DNA of 64,000 bases from Bacteroidaceae bacterium (GCA_017526905.1 JAFXQT010000030.1:1-64000); one strand, 5' to 3'. Positions 53,296 to 62,104 are shown, counted from the stretch's first letter. Numbers and translations: made by a program. The notes: a model not told the origin generated them from the letters alone.

Positions 53296-55902
53296 TTATT
53301 GCTTGGATGCCCCCTTGCGCTTGCGCAGGACCAGGCTCACCAGCCCCAGCAGCACGGCTGCTGCGAGCAGTGCCAGCGCCACGTAGGCAATGGTCTCGGT
53401 GGTGTGCACGCTCTGCGGGTCGAAGCGGAACTCTATCTTATGCTTGCCGGCGGGGATGGCCACGGCGCGCAGCACATAGTCGGCGCGGTGGATATCGGCC
53501 GCCTGCCCGTCGATGGTGCAGGTCCAGCCGGGGTAGTAGATGTCGGAGAATACGGCCACGCCGTCGGCCTTTGACTCGCTCTCGAAGCTGAGTGCATTGG
53601 CCTCATAGGCCGTCAGGCGGATGGAGGCGGCGCTGTCCGCCTCGGCACCCTTAGCGGGGGCAGGCAGCGCTTCGCCGGCTCTGACGATGGCGGTGGTCCG
53701 CAGGTCGGTGGTGCCGAGGGCTGCCAGTTCCTCGTCGGCGTTATCAACCACCTTCACATTCTTCACGAACCAGGCGTTGCCCATGGCGTAGGGATTCTGC
53801 ACGGGGGCCTTCTCGCCGCCCTGCAGAGGCATCAGGGCATACTTCATGTTCAGCATGTTCAGCACGGGGAAGAGACTGTCGGCCTGTATGCTGTCCAGAC
53901 GGCCGCCCGACTGCACCACAGCCTGCTGGAAGTCGATCATCTCCGGCTGTATGTGTGCCTCGATCAGTTCCTGGTAGCGGCGAAGCTTGGCAGCGTGGTA
54001 GCCGCCAATGCTCTTGTGCCAGTAGCCGGCGCTGTTGTCGTTGAAGGTGGACACGGTCATGTCCAGCACGCGGTAGTACAGGTCGCTATCCTGCAGGATG
54101 GCCTCGTCGGCCGGTGTCTTCTGGAAGTAGTTCTGCACGGGCTGGGGGGCCGAGAACATATCGTCGCTGAGGTAGCGCTTGTTCACGTCCCACATGTCGG
54201 CGCAGCACAACACAATGAGGCACAGCACCATGGGCACTTCCTTGATCTTTCTGAAGCGATAGGCCAGCAGCACCAGCACGCCCACCACGATGATCCAGAA
54301 GGAGCGGATGGCATCCGAAGTGAACATGGCCCGGCGCATGTCGGACAGATTCTGCATGATGGGGGTCAGCATCTCCTGCGGGATGTAGCCGGCCTGTGCG
54401 GCCTGAGTGAGCATGGTGCTCTCCTGCGAGGAGATGTAGTTGCCAAAGAACACGTCGGGCATCAGCCAGAACAGCAGGCACATGCCGCCGGTCAGGGCGA
54501 AGGCGATGGCAAAAGGTCCCCAGTTGCTGGTGCCCCCCCCTACAGCCCCCGAGGGGGCTTCTGTTGTATTCTTCTCAGCAAGGGGTGCATCCGTGGCCCT
54601 GGGGGCCAGTCCCTGCACCAGTTCTTTCAGAGCCAGCATGGCCAGCAAGGGGATGGTGAACTCTGCCACCACCAGGATCGATGCCACCGTTCGGAACTTA
54701 TCGTACATGGGCACGTAGTCCAGGAAGAAGTCGGTGAAGGGCATGAAGTTCTTGCCCCATGAGAGCAGGATGGAGAGGATGGTGGCGATGAGCAGTGCCC
54801 ACTTCATCGGCCCTTTCACGATGAACAGGCCCAGGATGAACAGGAAGCAGACAAAGGCCCCCACATACACCGGGCCACTCGTGCCGGGCTGCTCGCCCCA
54901 GTACTGGCCCAGGCTCTGATAAATGGGCTGATAGGTGGGGTCGGCCTTGGCCATGGCCACCTTGTTCTGCGTGAGGGGCTTGCTGGCACCGCCCTTGGTG
55001 TTAGGCACCAGGAGCGTCCACGTCTCGCCGATGCCATAGCTCCAGGCCGTGATATACGAGCGCTCGAGGCCGCTGGAGGTCTGGTCGGCCGGATCCTTGG
55101 TCTTCTGCGTGAGCTCGCTCTTGCTGCGCATGGACTCCTTGGAGTAGGCCCATGTGTGGTACAGGTTGCTGATGTTCAGCAACACACCCACCAAGCAGCC
55201 GGCGGCGAACACGGCCGATGCGCCCAACCACTTCAGTAGCCGTCCTTGCTTGGCGGCATCCACCAGCCAGGCCAGTGCCAGCAGCACGATGGGGCAGATG
55301 AAGTAATAGCTCATCTGAATGTGGTTGCTCAGTATTTGCAGGCCCATGAACAGCGCCGTCAGCACAAAGCCCCACAGATACTTGCCGCGGTAGCACAGCA
55401 CCATGCCGGCGATGGTGGGCGGGATGAAGGCCAACGTGTAGAACTTCCAGATGTGGCCTGCCCCGATGATGATGAAGTAGTAGCTGGAGAAGGCCCACAG
55501 CACGGCACCCAGCGCTGCCATCCACGCGCGGAAGTCGAAGGCGCGCAGCATGATGTAGAAGCCCAGCAGCATGATGAACACCAGCACCACATAGTCGGGC
55601 AGGCCCAGCTTGTACACACTTTCTATCTTGGCCAGCGTGTCGGTGCTATTGTACGAAGGCGCCATCTGGTAGGTGGGCATTCCGGAGAAGAGGGTATTGG
55701 TCCAGCGGGTGCGCTCGCCCCCGTGGGCTGTGCGGTAGGCCTCCATCTCGGACGAGGCCCCTACAGCGCCGCTGTGGTCGTGGCCGGTGAGCACCAGCCC
55801 GTCGCGCACGGGTGTAAAGAAATAGGCGAAGGACAGGGCCACGAAGAAGAGTATGGCCAGCACATCGGGCAGTAGTTTTTTCAGGCTTTGAAGGTTGAAC
55901 AT
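53296..55902 (-). CDS. YfhO-like multi-spanning membrane protein
   Basis: An 868-residue protein with about 12-14 membrane helices in the first 560 residues and a soluble beta-rich C-terminal part (about 590-830), ending in a single helix (ETIAYVALALLAAAVLLGLVSLVLR). LVLTGHDHSGAVGASSEMEAYR after helix 1 and ILSNHIQMSYYF resemble YfhO/GT-C-type proteins, in some species linked to glycosylation of surface polymers. Its acceptor is unknown. Residues about 440-458 (NTTEAPSGAVGGGTSNWG) are a palindromic-element insert in a cytosolic or periplasmic loop. Confidence 0.8.
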   Translation of the reverse strand: MFNLQSLKKLLPDVLAILFFVALSFAYFFTPVRDGLVLTGHDHSGAVGASSEMEAYRTAHGGERTRWTNTLFSGMPTYQMAPSYNSTDTLAKIESVYKLGLPDYVVLVFIMLLGFYIMLRAFDFRAWMAALGAVLWAFSSYYFIIIGAGHIWKFYTLAFIPPTIAGMVLCYRGKYLWGFVLTALFMGLQILSNHIQMSYYFICPIVLLALAWLVDAAKQGRLLKWLGASAVFAAGCLVGVLLNISNLYHTWAYSKESMRSKSELTQKTKDPADQTSSGLERSYITAWSYGIGETWTLLVPNTKGGASKPLTQNKVAMAKADPTYQPIYQSLGQYWGEQPGTSGPVYVGAFVCFLFILGLFIVKGPMKWALLIATILSILLSWGKNFMPFTDFFLDYVPMYDKFRTVASILVVAEFTIPLLAMLALKELVQGLAPRATDAPLAEKNTTEAPSGAVGGGTSNWGPFAIAFALTGGMCLLFWLMPDVFFGNYISSQESTMLTQAAQAGYIPQEMLTPIMQNLSDMRRAMFTSDAIRSFWIIVVGVLVLLAYRFRKIKEVPMVLCLIVLCCADMWDVNKRYLSDDMFSAPQPVQNYFQKTPADEAILQDSDLYYRVLDMTVSTFNDNSAGYWHKSIGGYHAAKLRRYQELIEAHIQPEMIDFQQAVVQSGGRLDSIQADSLFPVLNMLNMKYALMPLQGGEKAPVQNPYAMGNAWFVKNVKVVDNADEELAALGTTDLRTTAIVRAGEALPAPAKGAEADSAASIRLTAYEANALSFESESKADGVAVFSDIYYPGWTCTIDGQAADIHRADYVLRAVAIPAGKHKIEFRFDPQSVHTTETIAYVALALLAAAVLLGLVSLVLRKRKGASKQ
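54528..54580 (-). repeat. in-frame palindromic element inside the YfhO-like gene
   Basis: On the minus strand GAATACAACAGAA, GCCCCCTCGGGGGC (54545-54558), TGTAGGGGGGGGCACC. The encoded TEAPSGAVGGG matches the polyferredoxin insert (IEAPSGAVEGA). Confidence 0.88.
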
Positions 55903-55934
55903 GTCGTATGTTGCTTAAGTGTTGATAATCTGTT

Positions 55935-55988
55935 CAAAGCAAAAACAGCCGCGATTCCTGGTGGAATGACGCAGCTGTTCGTGCTTTG
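55935..55988 (-). terminator. probable rpsO terminator
   Basis: On the minus strand ACAGC-GCG-ATTCC, loop ACCA, GGAATCGCGGCTGT, followed by TTTTG. The outer CAAAGC/GCTTTG can extend the stem. It lies between rpsO and the YfhO-like gene. Confidence 0.6.
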
Positions 55989-56010
55989 TACTGTGTAGGA
56001 GGGCTGCGCC

Positions 56011-56280
56011 TTACTTACGCAGGCCGAGTGCCTTGACAATGGCACGATAGCGGGTGATGTCGCGGTCCTTCAGGTAGTTGAGGAGTGCGCGTCGCTTACC
56101 AACGAGCGCTGTCAGCGCACGCTCTGTGCCGTGGTCCTTGCGGTTCTTCTTCATGTGCTCGGTGAGGTGAGCAATGCGGAAGGTGAACAAGGCGATTTGA
56201 CTCTCGGCACTGCCCGTGTCGGTAGTGCCCTGGCCGAACTTCTCGAAGATTTCGGCTTTCTTTGCGGAATCTAAGTACAT
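56011..56280 (-). CDS. rpsO: 30S ribosomal protein S15
   Basis: An 89-residue S15, the normal length, binding the 16S central domain. TGSAESQIALFTFRIAHLTEHMKKNRKDHGTERAL and VGKRRALLNYLKDRDITRYRAIVKALGLRK are nearly invariant. It is monocistronic with a consensus promoter. The leader of about 86 nt can form a hairpin from GATGTG and CACATC, which could serve the translational self-control known for S15 in other bacteria, but I cannot identify the S15 site with certainty. Confidence 0.97.
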   Translation of the reverse strand: MYLDSAKKAEIFEKFGQGTTDTGSAESQIALFTFRIAHLTEHMKKNRKDHGTERALTALVGKRRALLNYLKDRDITRYRAIVKALGLRK

Positions 56281-56371
56281 AATGTTTTGATGATTGATGG
56301 TTTGTATTTACATCCTTCAGATGTGGTGCCGTCCTCATCAATGGGCGCACATCCATCCTCAAATGCGGGCG

Positions 56372-56403
56372 CAAAGGTAATGGAATCTGCGCGAAGCACA
56401 AAA
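56372..56403 (-). promoter_or_regulatory. rpsO promoter
   Basis: On the minus strand TTTTG, 19 nt, TACCTTTG (56372-56379). Confidence 0.78.
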
Positions 56404-56617
56404 CAAAACACAAAGTTTTTTCGTCAACGCCCCTATTTTTAGACAGATAACGGCACGCCACCCAGCTGCCCGCCATCAGGCCTGCACGCCTCTGCCGGAT
56501 GCCAGTTGGCCAGCCGACCTGCCTACCTGCCACCCTGGCCGCCAATCACCGACCGCACCCTACTGCGGCCCGCGCACCCCAGCCTTATCGCGCCCGGCAC
56601 GCACCAAAGAAACGCAA

Positions 56618-56652
56618 CAAGGGGGAAGCGGCCGTATGGCGCTTCCCCCTTG
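56618..56652 (-). terminator. terminator downstream of tRNA-Gln
   Basis: A perfect 13-bp stem CAAGGGGGAAGCG / CGCTTCCCCCTTG with a 9-nt loop. On the minus strand it is followed by a T-rich stretch (TTGCGTTTCTTT). Confidence 0.85.
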
Positions 56653-56661
56653 CATGGGCAG

Positions 56662-56735
56662 TGGTTGGGATACCCGGATTCGAACCAGGAAAAACAGAAC
56701 CAAAACCTGTTGTGTTACCATTACACCATATCCCA
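56662..56735 (-). tRNA. tRNA-Gln (UUG)
   Basis: A 74-nt cloverleaf with encoded CCA. The acceptor stem is TGGGATA/TATCCCA, the D stem GTGT/ACAC, the anticodon stem ACAGG/TCTGT with loop TTTTGGT (anticodon TTG), and the T stem CCTGG/CCGGG with loop TTCGAAT. All stems pair. It has its own -7 box (56766-56773) and terminator. Confidence 0.95.
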
Positions 56736-56765
56736 ATCCTAAGGCTTTTATCGCTAAAAGCGCGG

Positions 56766-56773
56766 CAAAGGTA
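56766..56773 (-). promoter_or_regulatory. -7 box of the tRNA-Gln promoter
   Basis: TACCTTTG on the minus strand, about 30 nt before the tRNA 5' end; no clear -33 TTTG. Confidence 0.55.
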
Positions 56774-56863
56774 GTGCTTTTCAGTTGAAGTTTGATGATT
56801 GAGGGCGGAATTTTGGCCTTCGGATGCAAATATTTAACATTTGTTAAGGCCAACTCCCGCTCT

Positions 56864-56924
56864 CCTGTAGTCTGTAGTCTTTCTCGCGGAAAAGTTTTTC
56901 TCGAAAAACACTACAGACTACAGG
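56864..56924. repeat. 15-bp perfect inverted repeat with inner hairpin
   Basis: CCTGTAGTCTGTAGT (56864-56878) pairs perfectly with ACTACAGACTACAGG (56910-56924). The loop contains a second hairpin, GTTTTTCTCGAAAAAC. Each arm is itself two heptamers (CTGTAGT). Confidence 0.9.
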
Positions 56925-57004
56925 CGTGGGGCGAACTGCCAGATTCAGGCCGAGCTGCCAGACCACTGCAGGGCGCAAATCGCCCTTGTATGCACCCGCA
57001 GCAG

Positions 57005-57150
57005 AAGTCCTTGAACTTAAGCCCTGAAGTCCTCGGACTTAAGCCCCTAAGTCCATGGACTTCGCGGGATAAGGCGTACGTCTTCATGGCTTAAGGCGTA
57101 CGTCTTGCGGCCTCCGTGCGTACGTCTTCACGTCTGAAAACGTTTACTCG
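57005..57150. repeat. 22-bp-phased palindrome array D (longest)
   Basis: Units at 57005 (AAGTCCTTGAACTT), 57027 (AAGTCCTCGGACTT), 57049 (AAGTCCATGGACTT), 57071 and 57093 (AAGGCGTACGTCTT), 57115 (CGTGCGTACGTCTT) and a degenerate one at 57137, all exactly 22 bp apart with 8-nt spacers. The last unit overlaps the tyrS stop codon. Two palindrome types (AAGTCC-type and GCGTACG-type) follow each other in one phase. Confidence 0.92.
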
Positions 57151-58439
57151 GCAATGAGCAGGAAGTAGTTTTTCTTGCCGCGCTGCACCAGCAGGTACTT
57201 GCCATCGAGGAGGTCGGCGGTGGTGACCATCTGGTCGAAGGCCGAGAGCTTTTCCTTGTTCAGGCTCACGCCGCCGCCCTGGGCGGTCTTGCGCATCTCG
57301 CCCTTGGAGGGGAAGCACTGGGTGTGCTCGGCCATGAGGTCGATGGCCTTGACGCCCTCGCCCTCTAAGAGGCTGCGGCTGACGGTGAACTGGGGCACGC
57401 CGGCAAACACATCCAGGAGGGTCTGTTCGTCCAGCGCGGTGAGGGCGTCCTTGGTGGCCTTTCCGAAGAGGATTTGGCTGGCTTGCTGAGCGGCCTCCAG
57501 ATCCTCGCGGCCGTGCACCATGAGGGTCACCTCCTCGGCCAGGCGGCGCTGCAGTTCGCGGCGTCCGGGATCCTCGCGGTGGCGCAGGATGAGCTCGTCA
57601 ATCACGTCCTTCTCGAGGCTGGTGAAGATTTTGATGTAGCACTCGGCGTCCTCGTCGGCCACGTTGAGCCAGAACTGGTAGAAGCGATAGGGCGAGGTGT
57701 AGCGCTTGTCCAGCCAGATGTTGCCCTGCTCGGTTTTACCAAACTTCTTGCCGTCGGATTTGGTGATGAGGGGGCAGGTCAGGGCATAGGCCTCGCCGCC
57801 GCCCATGCGGCGGATGAGCTCGGTGCCGGTGGTGATATTGCCCCACTGGTCGGAGCCGCCCATCTGCAGCTTGCAGCCCTTGTGAGTGTTCAGATAGTAG
57901 AAGTCGTAGCCCTGGAGCAGCTGGTAGGTGAACTCTGTGAATGAGAGTCCGTCGCGCGCCTCGCCGTTGAGGCGCTTCTGAACGCTGTCCTTGGCCATCA
58001 TGTAATTGACGGTGATGTGCTTGCCTACGTCGCGTGCGAAGGCCAGGAAGGTGAAGTCCTTCATCCAGTCGTAGTTGTTCACCAATTCGGCACGGTTGGG
58101 GGCATCGCTGTCAAAATCGAGGAAGCGTGCCAACTGCTGCTTGATGCAGCTGACGTTGTGTGCCAGCGTGGCTTCGTCCAGCAGGTTGCGCTCCTGGCTC
58201 TTGCCTGAGGGGTCGCCAATCATGCCGGTGGCGCCGCCCACCAATGCCAGGGGCTTGTGGCCGCAACGCTGCAGGTGGCGCAGCATCATAACGCCACAAA
58301 GGTGGCCTATGTGGAGGCTGTCGGCCGTGGGGTCAATGCCCACGTAGGCCGTTACTTGCTCCTTCTGGAGCAGTTCGTCGGTGCCGGGCATCATCTGGTG
58401 GATCATGCCACGCCACTTAAGTTCTTCTACAAAGTTCAT
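57144..58439 (-). CDS. tyrS: tyrosyl-tRNA synthetase
   Basis: A 431-residue class I synthetase. [16 protein letters not shown] carries the HIGH motif, [10 protein letters not shown] the KMSKS-equivalent, and [13 protein letters not shown] plus [10 protein letters not shown] are tyrosine-pocket segments. The C-terminal S4-like domain (about 360-431) is present. It lies downstream of yidD and TatD as in other Bacteroidales, though here separated from them by two extra genes. Confidence 0.97.
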   Translation of the reverse strand: MNFVEELKWRGMIHQMMPGTDELLQKEQVTAYVGIDPTADSLHIGHLCGVMMLRHLQRCGHKPLALVGGATGMIGDPSGKSQERNLLDEATLAHNVSCIKQQLARFLDFDSDAPNRAELVNNYDWMKDFTFLAFARDVGKHITVNYMMAKDSVQKRLNGEARDGLSFTEFTYQLLQGYDFYYLNTHKGCKLQMGGSDQWGNITTGTELIRRMGGGEAYALTCPLITKSDGKKFGKTEQGNIWLDKRYTSPYRFYQFWLNVADEDAECYIKIFTSLEKDVIDELILRHREDPGRRELQRRLAEEVTLMVHGREDLEAAQQASQILFGKATKDALTALDEQTLLDVFAGVPQFTVSRSLLEGEGVKAIDLMAEHTQCFPSKGEMRKTAQGGGVSLNKEKLSAFDQMVTTADLLDGKYLLVQRGKKNYFLLIAE

Positions 58440-58551
58440 TGTTCTTATTGTTGGTTTCTTAATGCTGACGTTGGGGCAGTGGCAGCTATGAACAGCAGCC
58501 TTTATGGTTCACTTGGCGCTTGGGGCTTTATGCTTGGCGCCTTGCTGCTTA

Positions 58552-58675
58552 CCGAGCGGGGAACCGCTCGGCACGATGGCCCAGATGGGCAACAGCTACG
58601 AACGGTGGCTTTTATCACCGAGCGGGGAACCGCTCGGCACGGCAGCCCAGATGGGCACACTTATGAATAGTAACT
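58552..58675. repeat. GGAA-loop hairpin element, two copies
   Basis: CCGAGCGGGGAACCGCTCGG at 58552-58571 and 58618-58637, 66 bp apart, each followed by GCAC and CCCAGATGGGC. The second copy runs into the shared tail AGTAACTTTTATTTTTCACT. They match the 42.1 kb copy in stem sequence and the 29.7 kb copies in tail sequence. Confidence 0.9.
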
Positions 58676-58679
58676 TTTA

Positions 58680-58712
58680 TTTTTCACTTTTCACTGTGCA
58701 CTTTTCACTTTA
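58680..58712. repeat. 7-bp tandem repeat (TTTCACT)
   Basis: TTTTCAC heptamers continue from the tail of the GGAA-loop element toward the TldD-like gene stop. Confidence 0.75.
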
Positions 58713-58725
58713 GGCCATGCACTTC

Positions 58726-61700
58726 TCACTTTCGTTGCAGCGGATAGGTGAGTGCGGGTGCGGCCTCTGTGAGGGGTGTGGGCGCGGGCACCTCGATGCC
58801 GTCGAAGAGGATGGACTGCGGGGCGATGATGCTGATGGCAGTCTGCCCATTGCCATGGCGCGTGTTGAGCACTTGCTCCTCGGTGGAGATGCCGGCCAGC
58901 CGGCGCCACTTGTCGGTGGCGAAGCTGATGGAGGGGGTGTAGTAGAGGGTTTCGCGGCCGGTGTTTACATCCACACGGTATATGTCGAAGTTGGCCACGC
59001 CATCCACACGGCGCACAATGTAGGCGTAGTCGTAGCCCTCGTCCTTGGCCGACCGGAGCAGCTGTTTGCGCAGGCGGGCGGCGTTCTGGGTCTTGGCGGA
59101 CGTGAGTTGCAGCACGCCGGGGCTCACAAAGTCCTGCAGGGCCGTGGAGCCTGGGGCATTGGGATGACGCATATTGCCCGTGGTGTGCGGAGCCTTGAGG
59201 GCTGGGTAGCGGCCGTTGATCATCTGGCGGAAGATACCGTTCTCGACCAGCGTGAGGGCCTGGGGGCGCACGCCGTAGGCATCGACGTTATAGTGGCCCA
59301 AGAGCAGCTGCCCCTTGTAGAGCGAGTCGGTGAGCTGGCGCAGGGTGAGCCGGCTGTCCATGATCTTACGGCCCAGCTTGGCGGCATTGCGGTTGTTGGC
59401 ACGCGTGAAGTCGCGTTGTGCCTGAATGGTGGGCTGGACGAAATTCATGAACAGGCTGTAGGGCACCTGCTGCCCTTCCATGAGCACGGGGCCGGCATAG
59501 TAGTCGTCGGAGGCCATGGGGGCGGTGCGGCGTGCCATGAGCAGGTCGGCAAATGCCCCGATGCGCTGTTCCAGGGCATCGGCATCGGCAAGCAGTTGCT
59601 GGGGTGTGGCATAGGGTATGTAGAGCTGGTCGGTGATGGGTGTTCCGCTTTCGGTGCGGGTGTCGGCCGTGGCATACACCTCAATCCAGTCGTGGGGCGT
59701 TTTGAGGCGCTGTCCTTCGGAGGTGAGGCGGTAGGCATCGTTCAGCTGTCCGCTGATAATCACGCTGCTGCCTGTGAGCATGGGGTAGCGCTGGAACACG
59801 GCGCTGAGGCGGCAGGCCAGGGCGCGGAACTGAGCATCGGGGATGGTGCTGACGGTGCGCTGCTGGATGTGCGTAGTGGCGGGCAGCGGCTCCAGGTCGT
59901 CGATGGCGGCCTCGGCCTCGGGCAGTGGATACCTGGCCAGTTGGTTCTGCTTGGCGGCCGATGTCTGGAGGGCTGCCTTATAGATGCGGTCGGTAATCTG
60001 CCACAGGGTGCGGCGGGTCAGATCGTAGGAGGGTGTCATGGTGAAGCTACCGGAGCGGGCGGTCTGGTTGGCCTGCACGTCGCTTGTTTGGTGGTAGTTG
60101 CCCAGCTTGGTCTCGGCGGCAGCACTGATTTGCCACATCAGTGGAACGGTGAGGGTGATAGCGCCCAGTTCGGCCACATAGCGGAAGGGCATGGAGCGGC
60201 TCACGGAGTAGTTGTAGAAGAAGGGCGTCGGGTAGTCGCCCAGGCGTAGCTGCTGCTGGCTGCGTGCCATCTCGTCGGCCATGGCGCGGAACAGGAGGCT
60301 GTCGGTGTCGGCCGAGGAGGCAGCCTCATCGGCGGCGGGCATGGTGGCCTGTGCCTCGGCAAAGTCGGGTGCGGGCAGGACGGTGGGCAGATCGCGCTCC
60401 TTCTGGCGGCGCTGGGTCTCGATTTTGCTCACGTAGATCATAGGGGCGGTGCCGGTTACGGGCACCCAGCCACTCTCGGCGCCACACTGGCCCACGAAGG
60501 TGGACGGGGTGTCGCCACCGGCGGCGATGTTGGAGAACATGCTCAGCGGCGTGCCGATCATATCCACGCCACGCACCAGCTGGTCGGGGCGGCCATCGAC
60601 AAAGACACGATACACCTCGAGGGGCGTTACGTTGAACGAGTTGAGGCTGCCGCCCTCGCCCGTGAGTGTGTAGCCGGAAGTGACGCTCTTGAAGTAGTAG
60701 CCGTAGTCCTTGCCCTGGCGGCGTGCCTCCTCGCGCAGCATCTGGCGCAACTGGGCGTCGGTGTAGGGCTTGGTGGTCTCGACGATGAGGTTGGACTGGC
60801 GGCTGACGGGGTCGTTGCCATCGGCGGTGCGGCCATGGCCGTTGCTCTCGAGGAAACCGTCGATGGGCACGCGGCTGACCAGGAAGTTGCGCAGCACGCC
60901 ATCGACCACATTATCCACGCGACGCGCGCGCACGCCTTCGTCATCGTATTTATAGAAGCCCCACACGTGGTTGCCGTGATAGGTGCTGATGGTGGGGTCG
61001 CAAAACACCTGGAAGGTTTCGGGCAGGATGCGCTGGCCCACCATCTTCTTGAAAGTCTGGCCGCCGCTCTTCATGCGGTGTGCTTCGAGGCGGTGACCGA
61101 AGATCTCGTGGAAGAAGACGCCGCTGGCGGGGCCGCTCATGATGGCGGGACCCGTGTAGGGGTCGGCAATAGGTGCCTTGCTGAGCGCCACGAGGCGTTC
61201 GCCCATCTGCTGTGCGGCCTGTATAAGCTGGGCCTCGGAGGGGAGCGAGTCGGGGTCGTAGCACATGAAGTCCTCATAGAGAGGCAGTTCCATGCCGTCC
61301 TCGGCCTTCATCTGTGCCTGCAGCATGAGGCGCACGGTTTTGCGGTTCTGCACGACACAGGCGCCCTCGGTGTTGACGAACCACTGGCGCTGCACGTCAT
61401 AGCTTAATTCCACAGAGGCGTCGGTGAAGTCCTTCCACTGACGGAACACAGCCGAGATGCGGGTGAGCCGTCCTTCCCACTCGCGCATGGTTTGCTGGGA
61501 GAGTTCGTAGCCGGTGAGCGGCTCCTCGTAGTACTGCTCGGCCTTGGCTGGGGTGAAACAGCCGGTGGAGTCCTCGTTATCGACCATCGTCTTGGAGCGG
61601 GTGATGGCCTGTGTGAGACGGTCCTGTGCTATCTTGTAGCGGCGCAGCGTTTCGCTCCAGATGTTCTGCCGAATGGCATCGGCCGACGAACAGTCGAGCG

Positions 61701-62043
61701 GCAGGGTGGAACCCTGTCCGTTGCGGGCCTGACCGCTGCCCTGAGTGTCGAACTTGAAGTTGTCCAGTTCGGGGGAGCCCACTCGCAGCTGAGGCGTGAA
61801 ACTGCGGCTGTGGCGGCTGACGGAAGCCTGCAGCGAGCCGAAGGAGGCGCGCACGCCGACCTGATAGTTGTCCAGCACGCGGAAACTCATGAAGTAGGGT
61901 TTGACCTGCTGGCGCGAAAGCTCGGTCATATCGGCCTGCAGTTCCTGCTTGAGGATGTTGAGCAGTGTGTCGTTCTCGACCGAAGCGAACAGTGCAGGAG
62001 CGATGGCCCACAGCAGTAAGAAGGTAGTCCTAATACGCGACAT
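58726..62043 (-). CDS. secreted fused TldD/PmbA-like metallopeptidase
   Basis: A 1105-residue protein with a signal peptide (MSRIRTTFLLLWAIAPALFA). Residues about 25-540 form a TldD-like unit with the metal motif FFHEIFGHRLE (His312, Glu313, His317) and the downstream GQCGAESG cysteine region. Residues about 580-1100 form a second TldD/PmbA-like unit without HExxxH (YAGPVLMEGQQVPYSLF, TGNMRHPNAPGSTALQDF). The ordinary pair is two separate, mostly cytosolic, proteins of about 450-480 residues forming a heterodimer; here both halves are fused and exported. By inference it is an envelope peptidase. The start at 62043 gives the signal peptide and fits the promoter. Confidence 0.85.
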   Translation of the reverse strand: MSRIRTTFLLLWAIAPALFASVENDTLLNILKQELQADMTELSRQQVKPYFMSFRVLDNYQVGVRASFGSLQASVSRHSRSFTPQLRVGSPELDNFKFDTQGSGQARNGQGSTLPLDCSSADAIRQNIWSETLRRYKIAQDRLTQAITRSKTMVDNEDSTGCFTPAKAEQYYEEPLTGYELSQQTMREWEGRLTRISAVFRQWKDFTDASVELSYDVQRQWFVNTEGACVVQNRKTVRLMLQAQMKAEDGMELPLYEDFMCYDPDSLPSEAQLIQAAQQMGERLVALSKAPIADPYTGPAIMSGPASGVFFHEIFGHRLEAHRMKSGGQTFKKMVGQRILPETFQVFCDPTISTYHGNHVWGFYKYDDEGVRARRVDNVVDGVLRNFLVSRVPIDGFLESNGHGRTADGNDPVSRQSNLIVETTKPYTDAQLRQMLREEARRQGKDYGYYFKSVTSGYTLTGEGGSLNSFNVTPLEVYRVFVDGRPDQLVRGVDMIGTPLSMFSNIAAGGDTPSTFVGQCGAESGWVPVTGTAPMIYVSKIETQRRQKERDLPTVLPAPDFAEAQATMPAADEAASSADTDSLLFRAMADEMARSQQQLRLGDYPTPFFYNYSVSRSMPFRYVAELGAITLTVPLMWQISAAAETKLGNYHQTSDVQANQTARSGSFTMTPSYDLTRRTLWQITDRIYKAALQTSAAKQNQLARYPLPEAEAAIDDLEPLPATTHIQQRTVSTIPDAQFRALACRLSAVFQRYPMLTGSSVIISGQLNDAYRLTSEGQRLKTPHDWIEVYATADTRTESGTPITDQLYIPYATPQQLLADADALEQRIGAFADLLMARRTAPMASDDYYAGPVLMEGQQVPYSLFMNFVQPTIQAQRDFTRANNRNAAKLGRKIMDSRLTLRQLTDSLYKGQLLLGHYNVDAYGVRPQALTLVENGIFRQMINGRYPALKAPHTTGNMRHPNAPGSTALQDFVSPGVLQLTSAKTQNAARLRKQLLRSAKDEGYDYAYIVRRVDGVANFDIYRVDVNTGRETLYYTPSISFATDKWRRLAGISTEEQVLNTRHGNGQTAISIIAPQSILFDGIEVPAPTPLTEAAPALTYPLQRK

Positions 62044-62073
62044 GATAGTCTGTGTTTTAATGGTTAGCGGGCG

Positions 62074-62104
62074 CAAAGTTACGACAAACTGTGTGAACGG
62101 CAAA
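62074..62104 (-). promoter_or_regulatory. promoter of the TldD-like gene
   Basis: On the minus strand TTTG (62101-62104), 19 nt, TAACTTTG (62074-62081): full consensus, leader about 25 nt. Confidence 0.8.

Larger units (their letters stand above)
56281..56661. other. 381-nt gap: rpsO leader and promoter, tRNA terminator
   Basis: The gap contains the rpsO leader (to about 56366), its promoter (56372-56403) and the terminator of the tRNA-Gln gene (56618-56652). The stretch 56410-56610 shows nothing recognisable. Confidence 0.6.
56736..57143. other. 408-nt gap: tRNA promoter, inverted repeat, palindrome array
   Basis: From the tRNA outward, the gap holds a -7 box TACCTTTG on the minus strand (56766-56773), a 15-bp inverted repeat (56864-56924) and a long 22-bp-phased array (57005-57150). 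No gene is evident. Confidence 0.65.

Noticed and set aside
56281..56366. Definite S15 autoregulatory leader
   Set aside because: A hairpin is possible, but I cannot match it to a known S15 binding structure by eye.
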